A DNA stretch of 64,000 bases from Bacteroidota bacterium (GTDB lineage: Bacteria > Bacteroidota > Bacteroidia > Chitinophagales > Chitinophagaceae), in assembly GCA_023424015.1 (NCBI GenBank), contig JAFAEM010000003.1, positions 1-64,000 of the forward strand, given 5' to 3'. Of this stretch, positions 1-7,635 are shown piece after piece. Each line of letters opens with the position of its first letter. The first letter of the stretch is position 1. The position numbers were made by a program, and so were the translations under genes. Under the pieces are notes generated by a model. That model saw only the letters and a list, made by a program, of their open reading frames with translations. It was not told the DNA's origin and made no database searches.

Positions 1-37
1 CAATTCTCGTAAGAGTTTTACATTTGTGTCAAACATG

Positions 38-98
38 GGATTGCAATCAGTTTTAAGTTTAGACACCTCAAAACTAATATATTGCAATCCTATTTTTA
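38..98 (+). terminator. Long hairpin with T-rich tail, probable terminator of an upstream gene
   Basis: A perfect 10-bp inverted repeat (GGATTGCAAT at 38-47, ATTGCAATCC at 81-90) encloses a second perfect 6-bp stem (AGTTTT at 49-54, AAAACT at 70-75). A T-rich stretch follows on the plus strand, so it would suit the 3' end of a gene lying before the window. It could also be the end of a mobile element. Confidence 0.45.
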
Positions 99-123
99 TC
101 CCCATCCTTAACTTAATGACATT

Positions 124-275
124 GCCCTACGGGGTTCGTATTCTCTATTACATCGTTTTCTACCATAACGTCGTGCCTACGGAATTCTGGAGTTCTCAAT
201 CTTAAAACGGCCCTTTTGTCTTTGGTTGGAATTACTTGATCGCCTGACAAACAATTGATGTTTCTACCATAGTTG
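124..275. repeat. REP-like repeat downstream of the RAYT transposase
   Basis: The stretch 143-182 (TCTATTACATCG through GTGCCTACGG) is essentially the same as one at 951-990 on the other side of the transposase. It contains the word ATAACGTCGTGCC found in every copy of the family. The right hairpin arm is altered here (CGGAATT instead of CGGCACT), so this copy looks decayed. It ends at the transposase stop codon. Confidence 0.6.
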
Positions 276-737
276 TTAATCATAAAACTCGAATAAATAC
301 TTCTCGTTATAACTAACCTCAAAATTGTCTAACATCCTCAAAAACTCCCGGCGGAAACTTTCTTTGCGATGGTGTTCTTCCTGATTTAAAATATACTTTA
401 TCACGGAATCTCTTTGCGACTTTGAATATGAAAACGCCCCATATCCACTTTGCCATTGAAATTTTCCACCTATGAGACTCTCTCTATTCACCCACCCGGA
501 ACTACCAGCTTTAATTTTTTTCATTATCTCGGAAGTAGAAAGCGTGGGCTGCAGTCCGAAGAACGCATGAACATGATCTTTCCATCCGCCCACGGCAAGA
601 CTAAAAGCTCCTTCGTCATTAATTATGCCGGCAATATAGCTATGCAAAGAATCCCGCCAATCGGGAGATATTATACTTTGTCTTCCCTTCACTGCAAAAA
701 TCGCATGAATAGAAATTTGGGTGTACGTGTTTGACAT
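276..737 (-). CDS. IS200-like REP-associated tyrosine transposase (RAYT, Y1 family)
   Basis: A 153-residue single-domain Y1/HUH transposase. The metal-binding HUH motif is seen as DHVHAFF (His55 and His57), and the probable nucleophile is Tyr115 in the segment IKYILNQEEHH. Length and motifs fit the Transposase_17 (Y1_Tnp) family, whose members cut and join single-stranded DNA at short hairpins. An in-frame upstream start at 788 exists, but ATG at 737 gives the usual N-terminus. Related hairpin repeats flank it on both sides and recur near 15.6-16.0 kb, with no TnpB partner, which favours a RAYT over a true IS200/IS605 element. The frame and motifs look intact, so it may be active. Confidence 0.85.
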   Translation of the reverse strand: MSNTYTQISIHAIFAVKGRQSIISPDWRDSLHSYIAGIINDEGAFSLAVGGWKDHVHAFFGLQPTLSTSEIMKKIKAGSSGWVNRESLIGGKFQWQSGYGAFSYSKSQRDSVIKYILNQEEHHRKESFRREFLRMLDNFEVSYNEKYLFEFYD

Positions 738-930
738 GGAAGTTTGTTTGGTAAATAGATAATACCCATGGGTATTTACGCCCAACATTACAACGATTCC
801 TTTCGGAGACCATGGGTTTTTCGCCTTTCAAAAATGCTTTTTCATCGGGAAAAAACGTTGAAACAACATTGTTTTATATAGAGAAGATGATGCAAATCGA
901 GCCAAGAACAAATTCATGTAACAAAACGTC

Positions 931-1163
931 ACCCCTACGGGGTTCATATCCTCTATTACATCGTTTTCTACCATAACGTCGTGCCTACGGCACTTTGGTG
1001 TCGTCGGTCTGAAATGATTCTTTGTATTTAAATCGGATTATTTGATTGTCCGACAATCAATTTCCCATTCGAAATTCCCGATTGAATTACCAATTTGAAA
1101 CATTCGGGATCACAGCCCCAGCGGGGCGGCGTTATGGTTGTGCCGTAAGCACAACGATTTCAA
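931..1163. repeat. Composite REP-like repeat upstream of the transposase
   Basis: It carries four small hairpins: ACCCCTACGGGGT (931-943), GTGCCTACGGCAC (981-993), GCCCCAGCGGGGC (1115-1127) and GTGCCGTAAGCAC (1140-1152). Each has a 4-5 bp stem and a 3-5 nt loop, the kind of target RAYT proteins recognise. It is a diverged relative of the two units at 15.56-16.03 kb. The rest of 738-1239 shows no gene. Confidence 0.7.
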
Positions 1164-1239
1164 AAAACACCACGAGGTTTCAAAACAATGTCGGCAATGA
1201 AATATCTTCTTACGAATTTTCCCCGAATGTTACCCATGA

Positions 1240-2469
1240 CTATTTACGCGTGCCCGCTGAAATTGTGTTCCTGGATGGCAGCCATTCCATCTCAGGGATC
1301 AGGGCTGGTTTTTTGTAATAATTATTCTGCAGGCTGTCATTCCAGCCATTGGGATTGCGGTCAAAACTTTTACTGCTAAAATAGATGCTGCCCTGCACTT
1401 CGGGATATTGCCTCAGCATTTTGATCTGGTTGGGCAATTCCTTTGGATTTTTCCAGGCGGGATTTTTTTCATAGGCGCGGTAAACGCCATGACCGATATA
1501 GATATGACGGCCATAACTATGCCTGCTCCACCAATCCACCAGTTCCTTGTAATCAGCCAGGCGATGACCAATTTCCCAATAAAGCTGTGGCGCCACATAA
1601 TCCACCCATTCCTTTTTCATCCACAGGAGGATATCGGCATACAGATCATCGTAGTTTGTAACACCCGCCTTTGTATTACTTCCCTCGGGGTCGGTGCTGC
1701 TATTGCGCCATACACCAAATGGGCTGATCCCAAACTTGCACCAGGGCTTTTCTTCTTTGATCGCTGCATGGAGCTTACGTATGATACTGTCTACATTACT
1801 TCTGCGCCAGGCATCTTTGGTGAGCTTGGTTCCAGAACGTATAAAAGATGCGGCATCCGGAAATTCTTTTCCGGGTACTTTGTAGGGATAGAAATAATCA
1901 TCCATGTGTATCCCGTCTACATTGTAACGCTTCACGATATCTCTTACTACGGCTACCACGTGGTTTTGGCCGTCAATATTGGAGGGATCGAAATATTTTT
2001 TTCCGGCATAATTCACGAACCATTCGGGATGAATGCGTGTGATATGGTTTTTAGCGATAGATGCGGAATTAATGTTGAAATTGGCGCGATAGGGATTTAA
2101 CCAGGCATGAAATTCCATTCCCCGCTTATGCGCTTCCTCGATCATAAACTGGAGGGGATCGTAGTATGGTGAAGGCGATTTGCCCTGCACACCGGTCAGC
2201 CACTGACTCCAGGGTTCCAGTTTGGAAGGATAAAAAGCATCGGCCGAGGGTCGCACCTGCACGATCACGGCATTCATGCCATTTTGCTTATGCAGGTCCA
2301 GCTGACGAATAAATTCAGCTTTCTGACCATAAGTGGTGTACACACCTTTCTGAGGCCAGTCAATATTGTCGACCGTGGCGATCCATACACCGCGAAACTC
2401 ATGTTGGGGTTGTGAAATGGCGGCATGGCAGCTAAGTACAGCAAGAGTGGCCAGGAAAAAGACTTTCAT
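1240..2469 (-). CDS. Exported GHL10-family glycoside hydrolase-like protein
   Basis: A 409-residue protein with a cleavable signal peptide (about residues 1-19, ending near AISQ) followed by a GHL10/DUF187 TIM-barrel domain. Recognisable family blocks are EFRGVWIATVDNIDWP near residue 25, then NAVIVQVRPSADAFYP, GMEFHAWLNPYRAN and VDGIHMDDYFYPY, the last probably carrying active-site acids. YngK-like relatives are full-length at about 400 residues, so this appears complete. The protein probably acts in the periplasm or at the surface on a polysaccharide or peptidoglycan-derived substrate, but the substrate cannot be read from sequence. It is a single gene, with a MITE-like repeat pair in its upstream region. 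Confidence 0.85.
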   Translation of the reverse strand: MKVFFLATLAVLSCHAAISQPQHEFRGVWIATVDNIDWPQKGVYTTYGQKAEFIRQLDLHKQNGMNAVIVQVRPSADAFYPSKLEPWSQWLTGVQGKSPSPYYDPLQFMIEEAHKRGMEFHAWLNPYRANFNINSASIAKNHITRIHPEWFVNYAGKKYFDPSNIDGQNHVVAVVRDIVKRYNVDGIHMDDYFYPYKVPGKEFPDAASFIRSGTKLTKDAWRRSNVDSIIRKLHAAIKEEKPWCKFGISPFGVWRNSSTDPEGSNTKAGVTNYDDLYADILLWMKKEWVDYVAPQLYWEIGHRLADYKELVDWWSRHSYGRHIYIGHGVYRAYEKNPAWKNPKELPNQIKMLRQYPEVQGSIYFSSKSFDRNPNGWNDSLQNNYYKKPALIPEMEWLPSRNTISAGTRK

Positions 2470-2584
2470 TGATATTCGTTGCTTTTTGCCCTATTCCGCG
2501 AGCCCAGATTTTCAAACCTGAAAACCCGGGTTCCATTCACAGAGCAGGTTCTAATAGAACGGCGAAAATACTTGAATATTGGGT

Positions 2585-2745
2585 TAAGTAAAGCTTAAAA
2601 TGTCGCTTCAAAAAGCTACGAGCGATGAGCTACGAGCTTCGAGCTCGATCGTTTGACCACGAAATTTGAGGCCTTGAGCCTCATGGTTCACAGCTCACAG
2701 CTCGCGGCCCGTGGCTAAAATAAGAGAAACGGTCAAAATTTGGAG
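2585..2745. repeat. MITE-like GAGC-word repeat, copy A
   Basis: First of two near-tandem copies between the MarR gene and the GHL10 gene. It is built from the words GAGCTACGAGC and GAGCTTCGAGC on the left and CACAGCTCACAGCTCGCGG on the right, which pair imperfectly into a long stem. A central GAGGC/GCCTC mini-hairpin sits in the middle. Confidence 0.6.
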
Positions 2746-2768
2746 AAAACGTTGGGGGACTATAAGTG

Positions 2769-2947
2769 TTGAGTCAAGCTTAAAACGCCGCTTCAAAAAG
2801 CTACGAGCGATGAGCTTCGAGCTTCGAGCTCGATCGTTTGACCACGAAATTTGAGGCCTTGAGCCTCATGGTTCACAGCTCACAGCTCGCGGCTCGTGGC
2901 TCGTGGCTAAAATAAGAGAAACAGTCAAACTATGGTTGACTTAACAC
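2769..2947. repeat. MITE-like GAGC-word repeat, copy B
   Basis: Nearly the same as copy A. Its ends are imperfect terminal inverted repeats (GAGTCAAGC at the left, GGTTGACTTAA at the right). The right end runs into the stop codon of the MarR gene (2941-2943). The region 2470-2940 holds no gene, only copies A and B. Confidence 0.65.
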
Positions 2948-3399
2948 AAGGAACCCCTGAGTTTATCCAGCAACTCACTTAATGTTGTCGCTTCTTTTTC
3001 TGAGAGGTTGCCCACAATATTATCCAATTCGTCCTGTCGAAGGTCGAGCCGTTCCAGCATTTTCCTTCCTTTTTCGGTGATCAGCACATCCACCAGGCGG
3101 CGGTCTGTTTTGCAGATTGCTTTTTTCACGAGTCCTTTAGTGATCAGCCGATCGACGATCCGGCTGGTATCACTCATTTTATCGAGCATCCTTTCACGGA
3201 TCTGCAGGGTGGATAAGGGTTGTGGGTGACTGCCGCGAAGTATACGCAGTATATTGAATTGCTGTGGCGTGATATCCTCGGTCGCAAACAACTCTTTGAT
3301 CCGTTCCATCACCCAACCATAGGTATACATCAGGTTGAGCCCCGCTTTCTGGTGCACATTCCTGAATTTGCTTTGGTGTATGTCCTGGTCAATGCCCAT
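2941..3399 (-). CDS. MarR-family transcriptional regulator
   Basis: A 152-residue winged-helix protein. The helix-turn-helix/wing block lies around residues 45-110 (ITPQQFNILRILRG, then MSDTSRIVDRLITKGLV, then CKTDRRLVDVLITEKG). The dimerisation helices at both ends are typical of MarR. It presumably represses a small regulon in response to a ligand; neither ligand nor target can be read here. The nearest co-directional downstream gene, GHL10, is separated by two repeats, and the DinB gene lies upstream, so co-transcription is uncertain. The stop codon abuts the end of MITE-like copy B. Confidence 0.9.
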   Translation of the reverse strand: MGIDQDIHQSKFRNVHQKAGLNLMYTYGWVMERIKELFATEDITPQQFNILRILRGSHPQPLSTLQIRERMLDKMSDTSRIVDRLITKGLVKKAICKTDRRLVDVLITEKGRKMLERLDLRQDELDNIVGNLSEKEATTLSELLDKLRGSLC

Positions 3400-3479
3400 A
3401 GAATAGATTTAAAAATATAAAGATTTATGCATTCAGCTCAGGTTGCAGCCATCTGGAATATCCTCCTTCACCCACAAAG

Positions 3480-4016
3480 TTAATGTTTAAACATCAATTT
3501 AATCGTTTTTCTTCTCAGCTCCCCACTGAGCTTGAAAATGGTAAAAAGATGGTGTGCCTCGTGCAAAAGGAAAAAGTTAAGCCATAAGGTAAGATTCATT
3601 TTCCCATAACGCGGATGTGTGGCTGTTTTCAAAAAGTCCTCGTCCTTAAATGATATAATTCCTGAAGCCAGTTCTTTCCGGGTGCTCAGCAGGTCCTGGA
3701 TCACTTCCCGACTGGAACGGGCGAGATTATCATGAAATAATGGATCAGCTTCCGCGGTATAGGTTGAGAATACAGGATTGTCTTCGGATAATAACCTTTT
3801 AACCCGATCAATAAAAGTGTGCTGGTAAGTCTGCAGGTGAACGATATTTTCGAAAATCGACCACTTGCCGGGAACAACCTGCAAGCGGATCTCTTCATCC
3901 GATAAACCTTCGATGATATCAAGCAGGGATTTGTGCTGGTATTCCAGCCGGGTAGTGACGGATGATGGAATTGGCATATAATCGGGTTTAATGATTACTG
4001 ATCCAGTCTCAGGCAT
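3480..4016 (-). CDS. DinB-superfamily four-helix protein
   Basis: A protein of about 178 residues with the DinB/YfiT fold: a long N-terminal helix, the core WSIFENIVHLQTYQHTFIDR, and a C-terminal HEAHHLFTIF motif. Those histidines fit the three-His metal site of the family. Members are metal-binding enzymes, including thiol-dependent transferases and maleylpyruvate isomerase-like proteins; the substrate is unknown here. ATG at 4016 is chosen because it overlaps the end of the radical SAM gene by only 8 bp; an upstream in-frame start at 4052 would overlap by 44 bp. Translational coupling to the radical SAM gene is likely. Confidence 0.8.
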   Translation of the reverse strand: MPETGSVIIKPDYMPIPSSVTTRLEYQHKSLLDIIEGLSDEEIRLQVVPGKWSIFENIVHLQTYQHTFIDRVKRLLSEDNPVFSTYTAEADPLFHDNLARSSREVIQDLLSTRKELASGIISFKDEDFLKTATHPRYGKMNLTLWLNFFLLHEAHHLFTIFKLSGELRRKTIKLMFKH

Positions 4017-5040
4017 CGTTCCAGACCCGGGTACCTTCAGAACAATTGGCACAGATATCTATGTTCTTCCTTCCTTTCAATATCTGTGTTCTGAACCGGG
4101 TATATTCCCCATTTTTCCAAATCTCTTTAAACGATTTTTCCCGCAGGTTGCCCATCCTGTGTTGCGCATCCTTATCAAAGCAGCAGGGCGCCACAATCCC
4201 GTCCCAGGTTATCACAGGATCGTGCCAAAGTCGCCAGCAATGGTTGGATAATTTTCCTTTGAAAACAGTTCCGTTCTCGGTTTTGCGATAGCGACTGTAC
4301 TTATCGATCGTGGGAATGAGGTTATTCGGGTCGTTTTCATAGTCGTATACCTGCGCGGATTTAAACCATACATCATCTACCCCGATCTCTTTGGCCAGTT
4401 TTTTTACTTCTTCCACCTGGTGTTCATTGTGTTTGACAACGAGAAATTGAAACACCACAAACGGCGTTTTACTTTTCAATTCCTTTTTCCATTTCACAAT
4501 ATTTTTTGCACCCTCGATCACTTTATCCAGCCGCCCTCCTACACGGTATTGCTGATATGTCTCCTGCGTGGTACCGTCAATGGAAATGATCAGGCGGTCG
4601 AGACCGCTCTCGATGGTTCGCTTTGAATTGGCATCATTCAGATAATGTGCATTGGTAGAAGTAGCCGTGTATATCTTCTTTGATGACGCATATGATACCA
4701 TGTCCAGGAAAGAAGGATTGAGATAAGGTTCTCCCTGGAAATAGAATACCAGGTAAAGAAGTTCCTTATGAAGCTGATCGATCGTTTCCTTAAAAAAATC
4801 TTTTTGTAGCATGCCGGTTGGCCTTGTAAAAGCCCTGAGACCACTGGGACATTCGGGGCAGCGAAGGTTGCAGGACGTAGTGGGCTCCATGGAAATGGAA
4901 ATTGGATAACCCCACTGCAGCGGTTTACCGGTCCACTTACTGAGGTAAAAGCTGCTAAGGACTTTCACTCCATTCCATGCTCTTCGAAAGCTTAACCTGG
5001 ATAGCAGGTTGAATGTATCGTGACGATTGAATCGTGGCAT
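4009..5040 (-). CDS. Radical SAM / SPASM-domain enzyme
   Basis: About 343 residues. The radical SAM cluster motif CNLRCPEC (Cys57, Cys61, Cys64) sits early, followed by the SAM-binding barrel. A C-terminal SPASM-like region (about 270-343) carries HCWRLW, VAPCCFD and DICANC, suitable for an auxiliary 4Fe-4S cluster. Such proteins modify peptides, proteins or lipids. No precursor peptide is visible nearby, so the substrate is unknown. ATG at 5040 is preferred to a TTG at 5049. It overlaps the following DinB gene by 8 bp, suggesting that the two work together. Confidence 0.85.
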   Translation of the reverse strand: MPRFNRHDTFNLLSRLSFRRAWNGVKVLSSFYLSKWTGKPLQWGYPISISMEPTTSCNLRCPECPSGLRAFTRPTGMLQKDFFKETIDQLHKELLYLVFYFQGEPYLNPSFLDMVSYASSKKIYTATSTNAHYLNDANSKRTIESGLDRLIISIDGTTQETYQQYRVGGRLDKVIEGAKNIVKWKKELKSKTPFVVFQFLVVKHNEHQVEEVKKLAKEIGVDDVWFKSAQVYDYENDPNNLIPTIDKYSRYRKTENGTVFKGKLSNHCWRLWHDPVITWDGIVAPCCFDKDAQHRMGNLREKSFKEIWKNGEYTRFRTQILKGRKNIDICANCSEGTRVWNDA

Positions 5041-5061
5041 GATTGACAAAGGTAGGTTAAA

Positions 5062-5092
5062 ACAAGAAGCCCGACATGCTTGAGCCGGGCCT
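5062..5092 (-). terminator. Candidate terminator after the L,D-transpeptidase gene
   Basis: A small GCCCG (5069-5073) / CGGGC (5086-5090) stem, read on the minus strand, is followed by CTTCTTGTTTTA. It lies between the stop of the exported catalytic-domain gene and the radical SAM start. The stem is only 5 bp, so support is modest. Confidence 0.35.
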
Positions 5093-5122
5093 TTGCTATC
5101 ATCCTTCCTTGTCTGTGTCCAA

Positions 5123-5875
5123 TCAGCCGTTTAATATTTTGGAACCGGTGATATATGATTTTGATGGGTAATAAATAAAAAGGCAGGAGCCGTCTTTGAT
5201 GGTATTGATGATATCCCTGCTTTCTTCCTTAGGAACAGCAGGACATCCAAAGCTGCGACCCATATAATTATTTCGTTCCAACCATTTGTCGCCGATATAT
5301 TCCGCACCATGTATTACAATTGCCCGCGGACCCGCTTTATCATTAAATCCGGCCTCAAGCCCTTTTACACGCAGCGATAAACCGTGTTCGCCATGATAGG
5401 TATGCATCGTTTTATAAAAACCAAGACTACTCTGATTGGAGCGGGGCCTGTTAGAAAACCGGGTTGCGTACTCTCCTCCCGACATGCGTCCATGCGCTAC
5501 ATAAGTGTTCATCACAACTTCATTGCATGCCATATCGAGCACATAAAACCTTTTATTTTTCGAAGACTGGCCGAAGTCGCAAATTGTGAGGTATTGTTGC
5601 CGGCTGATCACCTTCTTTTTTACAAGGGCGATATAACCGCGGTAGGCGTATGTGAAAGCACGCTTGGATAATCCCCATTGTTCGAGGTTCATCATATCAT
5701 ACAGGGAACTGATCTCGGCTTCGAGGCTATTCGTAACAGGAGCCGGCTCCTTTGTATTAAGGAAGGGAGCGGTCGCTGGCGGTGGGCTCCAGGAAAGCAG
5801 GGGCCATGCCAATAGAAGGCAATAAGCGCTTATTATCGCAAAGTTTTTCAAGCTGGTACGGATTTCGAATAGCAA
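5123..5875 (-). CDS. Murein L,D-transpeptidase catalytic-domain protein (YkuD_2 type)
   Basis: A 250-residue exported protein. An N-terminal hydrophobic segment (residues 11-30) is a signal peptide or anchor. The C-terminal catalytic region shows IVIHGA (His189) and GRSFGCPAVP (nucleophile Cys211), the L,D-transpeptidase-like signature of PF13645. The family is thought to act on peptidoglycan in the periplasm, but the YkuD_2 subgroup is poorly characterised. The only plausible start is TTG at 5875: no ATG or GTG precedes it before an in-frame stop, and the next Met lies past the signal segment. It appears to be a single gene. Confidence 0.8.
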   Translation of the reverse strand: MLFEIRTSLKNFAIISAYCLLLAWPLLSWSPPPATAPFLNTKEPAPVTNSLEAEISSLYDMMNLEQWGLSKRAFTYAYRGYIALVKKKVISRQQYLTICDFGQSSKNKRFYVLDMACNEVVMNTYVAHGRMSGGEYATRFSNRPRSNQSSLGFYKTMHTYHGEHGLSLRVKGLEAGFNDKAGPRAIVIHGAEYIGDKWLERNNYMGRSFGCPAVPKEESRDIINTIKDGSCLFIYYPSKSYITGSKILNG

Positions 5876-5910
5876 AACGCTACTACACTCAAAAATAGTA
5901 TCGACGATTA

Positions 5911-5947
5911 ATAAATAAAAGCAACAGGGGATGTTTCACCCTGTTGC
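5911..5947 (-). terminator. Rho-independent terminator of the MATE gene
   Basis: A perfect 9-bp stem, GCAACAGGG (5921-5929) with CCCTGTTGC (5939-5947). Read on the minus strand it is followed by TTTTATTTATT. It lies about 58 bp beyond the MATE stop codon. Confidence 0.75.
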
Positions 5948-6004
5948 CGGGAATATTTACTAAGCAGATTGATCAAGCACAAGGAAAAATTACTCTTGCA
6001 TTAA

Positions 6005-7426
6005 TCACACTTTTACCTTCTTCCAGCTTCCCTTCTTAAACAATATAAATGCGGCGATGGCAATGGCTGTTTCCGCTACGGGTATGGCAATAAATGCACC
6101 CGTTGCGCCCATATTCATGGTCTTGGACAATAGCAATGCCAGGGGAATTTGAAATGCCCAGAACCCGACGGCATTGATCACCGTCGGTGTTTTGGTATCA
6201 CCCGCACCATTGAAAGCATTTGCCATCACCATACCCACTCCATAGAACACATAACCCGAACTGATGATCAGCATGGCCTCGATCGCGATCTTACGGGTGT
6301 CTTCCTTTTCAGCGAAAAAACCAATGATATATGGAGCGGTCGCGAAAAACAGGATGGTCACAATAGCCATGAATATGGCATTATACTTAGCCGTCTTCAA
6401 CACACTTTGCTCTGCCCGCTGAGGTTGTAGTGCACCGAGATTTTGTCCTACCAGGGTCGCCGCCGCATTACTCAGCCCCCAGGCTGGCAGCAGGAAGAAC
6501 ATTACTACCCTGATCGCCGTGATATATCCCGCCGATGCTGCTTCACCCGATTGTGCAACGATTGCGGTGAGCACGATCCAGCTTCCCGAAGCTACGAGGA
6601 ACTGGAAAGTACCTGGTGCGGCGATGCTGATGACCTGTTTGATCAGCTGCCACTCCGGCTTGAAATAAGCAAGCGTCATTTTTATAACACTCTTGCCATT
6701 GAACAAATGGTATAACTGGTAAAGCACACCGATGCCACGCCCGATAGTAGTGGCTATAGCCGCACCGGTGAGACCAAAAGCGGGAACGGGTCCCCAGCCA
6801 CGGATCAGTAGTGGACATAATATTATATTGGCTACATTGGCGATGCAAAGACTTTTCATGGCCATGCTGGCATCGCCGGCACCGCGGAAAATACCGTTGA
6901 TCAGGAAGAGCAGCATGATCACAATACTGCCGCCTGTCAGGATGCGGGTATAATTGACACCATAGGTTGCAGTTTCTTCCGAGGCACCCATGACCAGTAG
7001 TATTTCTTTCGCAAAAACAAAACCTGTTATACTCAATATAATTGTAATGATGACTGACAAAGTAGTGGTTTGAGCGCCTGCTTTCGCGGCTGCCACATTG
7101 TTCTTTTCGCCGATACGCCTGGCCACCAGCGCCGTGGCGGCCATACTGATACCGATGGCAATAGAATAAATTATGGTGATCACCGATTCGGTAAGACCTA
7201 CTACCTGCTGTGCTTTATCGCTGTCGGGAAGATGGCCGACAAAATACAGGTCTACGAGTGCGAATACGCTTTCCATGCACATCTCAAGGATCATGGGTAT
7301 AGCCAACATCATCACAGCCTTGCGGATGCTGCCCTGGGTATAATCCATTTCCTCACCCCGAATGGATTGCTTTATAAGCGCCAGAATACCCGACACCTTA
7401 TTGGTTGTGCTAATTGTACGCGACAT
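6005..7426 (-). CDS. MATE-family multidrug/toxin efflux transporter
   Basis: About 473 residues with around 12 hydrophobic segments and two homologous halves, as in MatE (PF01554). Characteristic segments are AIPMILEMCMESVFALVDLYFVG near the N-terminus, the loop RIGEKNNVAAAKAG, and NAFNGAGDTKTPTVINA in the second half. It should export cationic compounds in exchange for Na+ or H+; the substrate is not predictable. ATG at 7426 is preferred over an in-frame start at 7462, which would add twelve residues. It is a single gene with its own terminator, divergent from the sensor kinase at 7636. Confidence 0.9.
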   Translation of the reverse strand: MSRTISTTNKVSGILALIKQSIRGEEMDYTQGSIRKAVMMLAIPMILEMCMESVFALVDLYFVGHLPDSDKAQQVVGLTESVITIIYSIAIGISMAATALVARRIGEKNNVAAAKAGAQTTTLSVIITIILSITGFVFAKEILLVMGASEETATYGVNYTRILTGGSIVIMLLFLINGIFRGAGDASMAMKSLCIANVANIILCPLLIRGWGPVPAFGLTGAAIATTIGRGIGVLYQLYHLFNGKSVIKMTLAYFKPEWQLIKQVISIAAPGTFQFLVASGSWIVLTAIVAQSGEAASAGYITAIRVVMFFLLPAWGLSNAAATLVGQNLGALQPQRAEQSVLKTAKYNAIFMAIVTILFFATAPYIIGFFAEKEDTRKIAIEAMLIISSGYVFYGVGMVMANAFNGAGDTKTPTVINAVGFWAFQIPLALLLSKTMNMGATGAFIAIPVAETAIAIAAFILFKKGSWKKVKV

Positions 7427-7635
7427 GAGTTGATTGATTGTGAAAATGATTAAATGCAGCAATAATTATTGCTGTTGTAAATTGACCGGGGATGGTGGGT
7501 CCTGAAATTTAAAGGCGAACCCTTGTCATTTTCATATTCGAGTGCTTAAGAGGAGGGCAAATATAGGAAAATATTATCCCGTCCATCTGCCGCTCATAAA
7601 TATTTACGTTTATTTGTCCCGAAAAAAAGAAAATT

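Noticed and set aside
1408..2100. Long open frame on the plus strand opposite the GHL10 gene
   Set aside because: Antisense to a well-supported exported glycosidase. Its residues are low-complexity and lack domain motifs.
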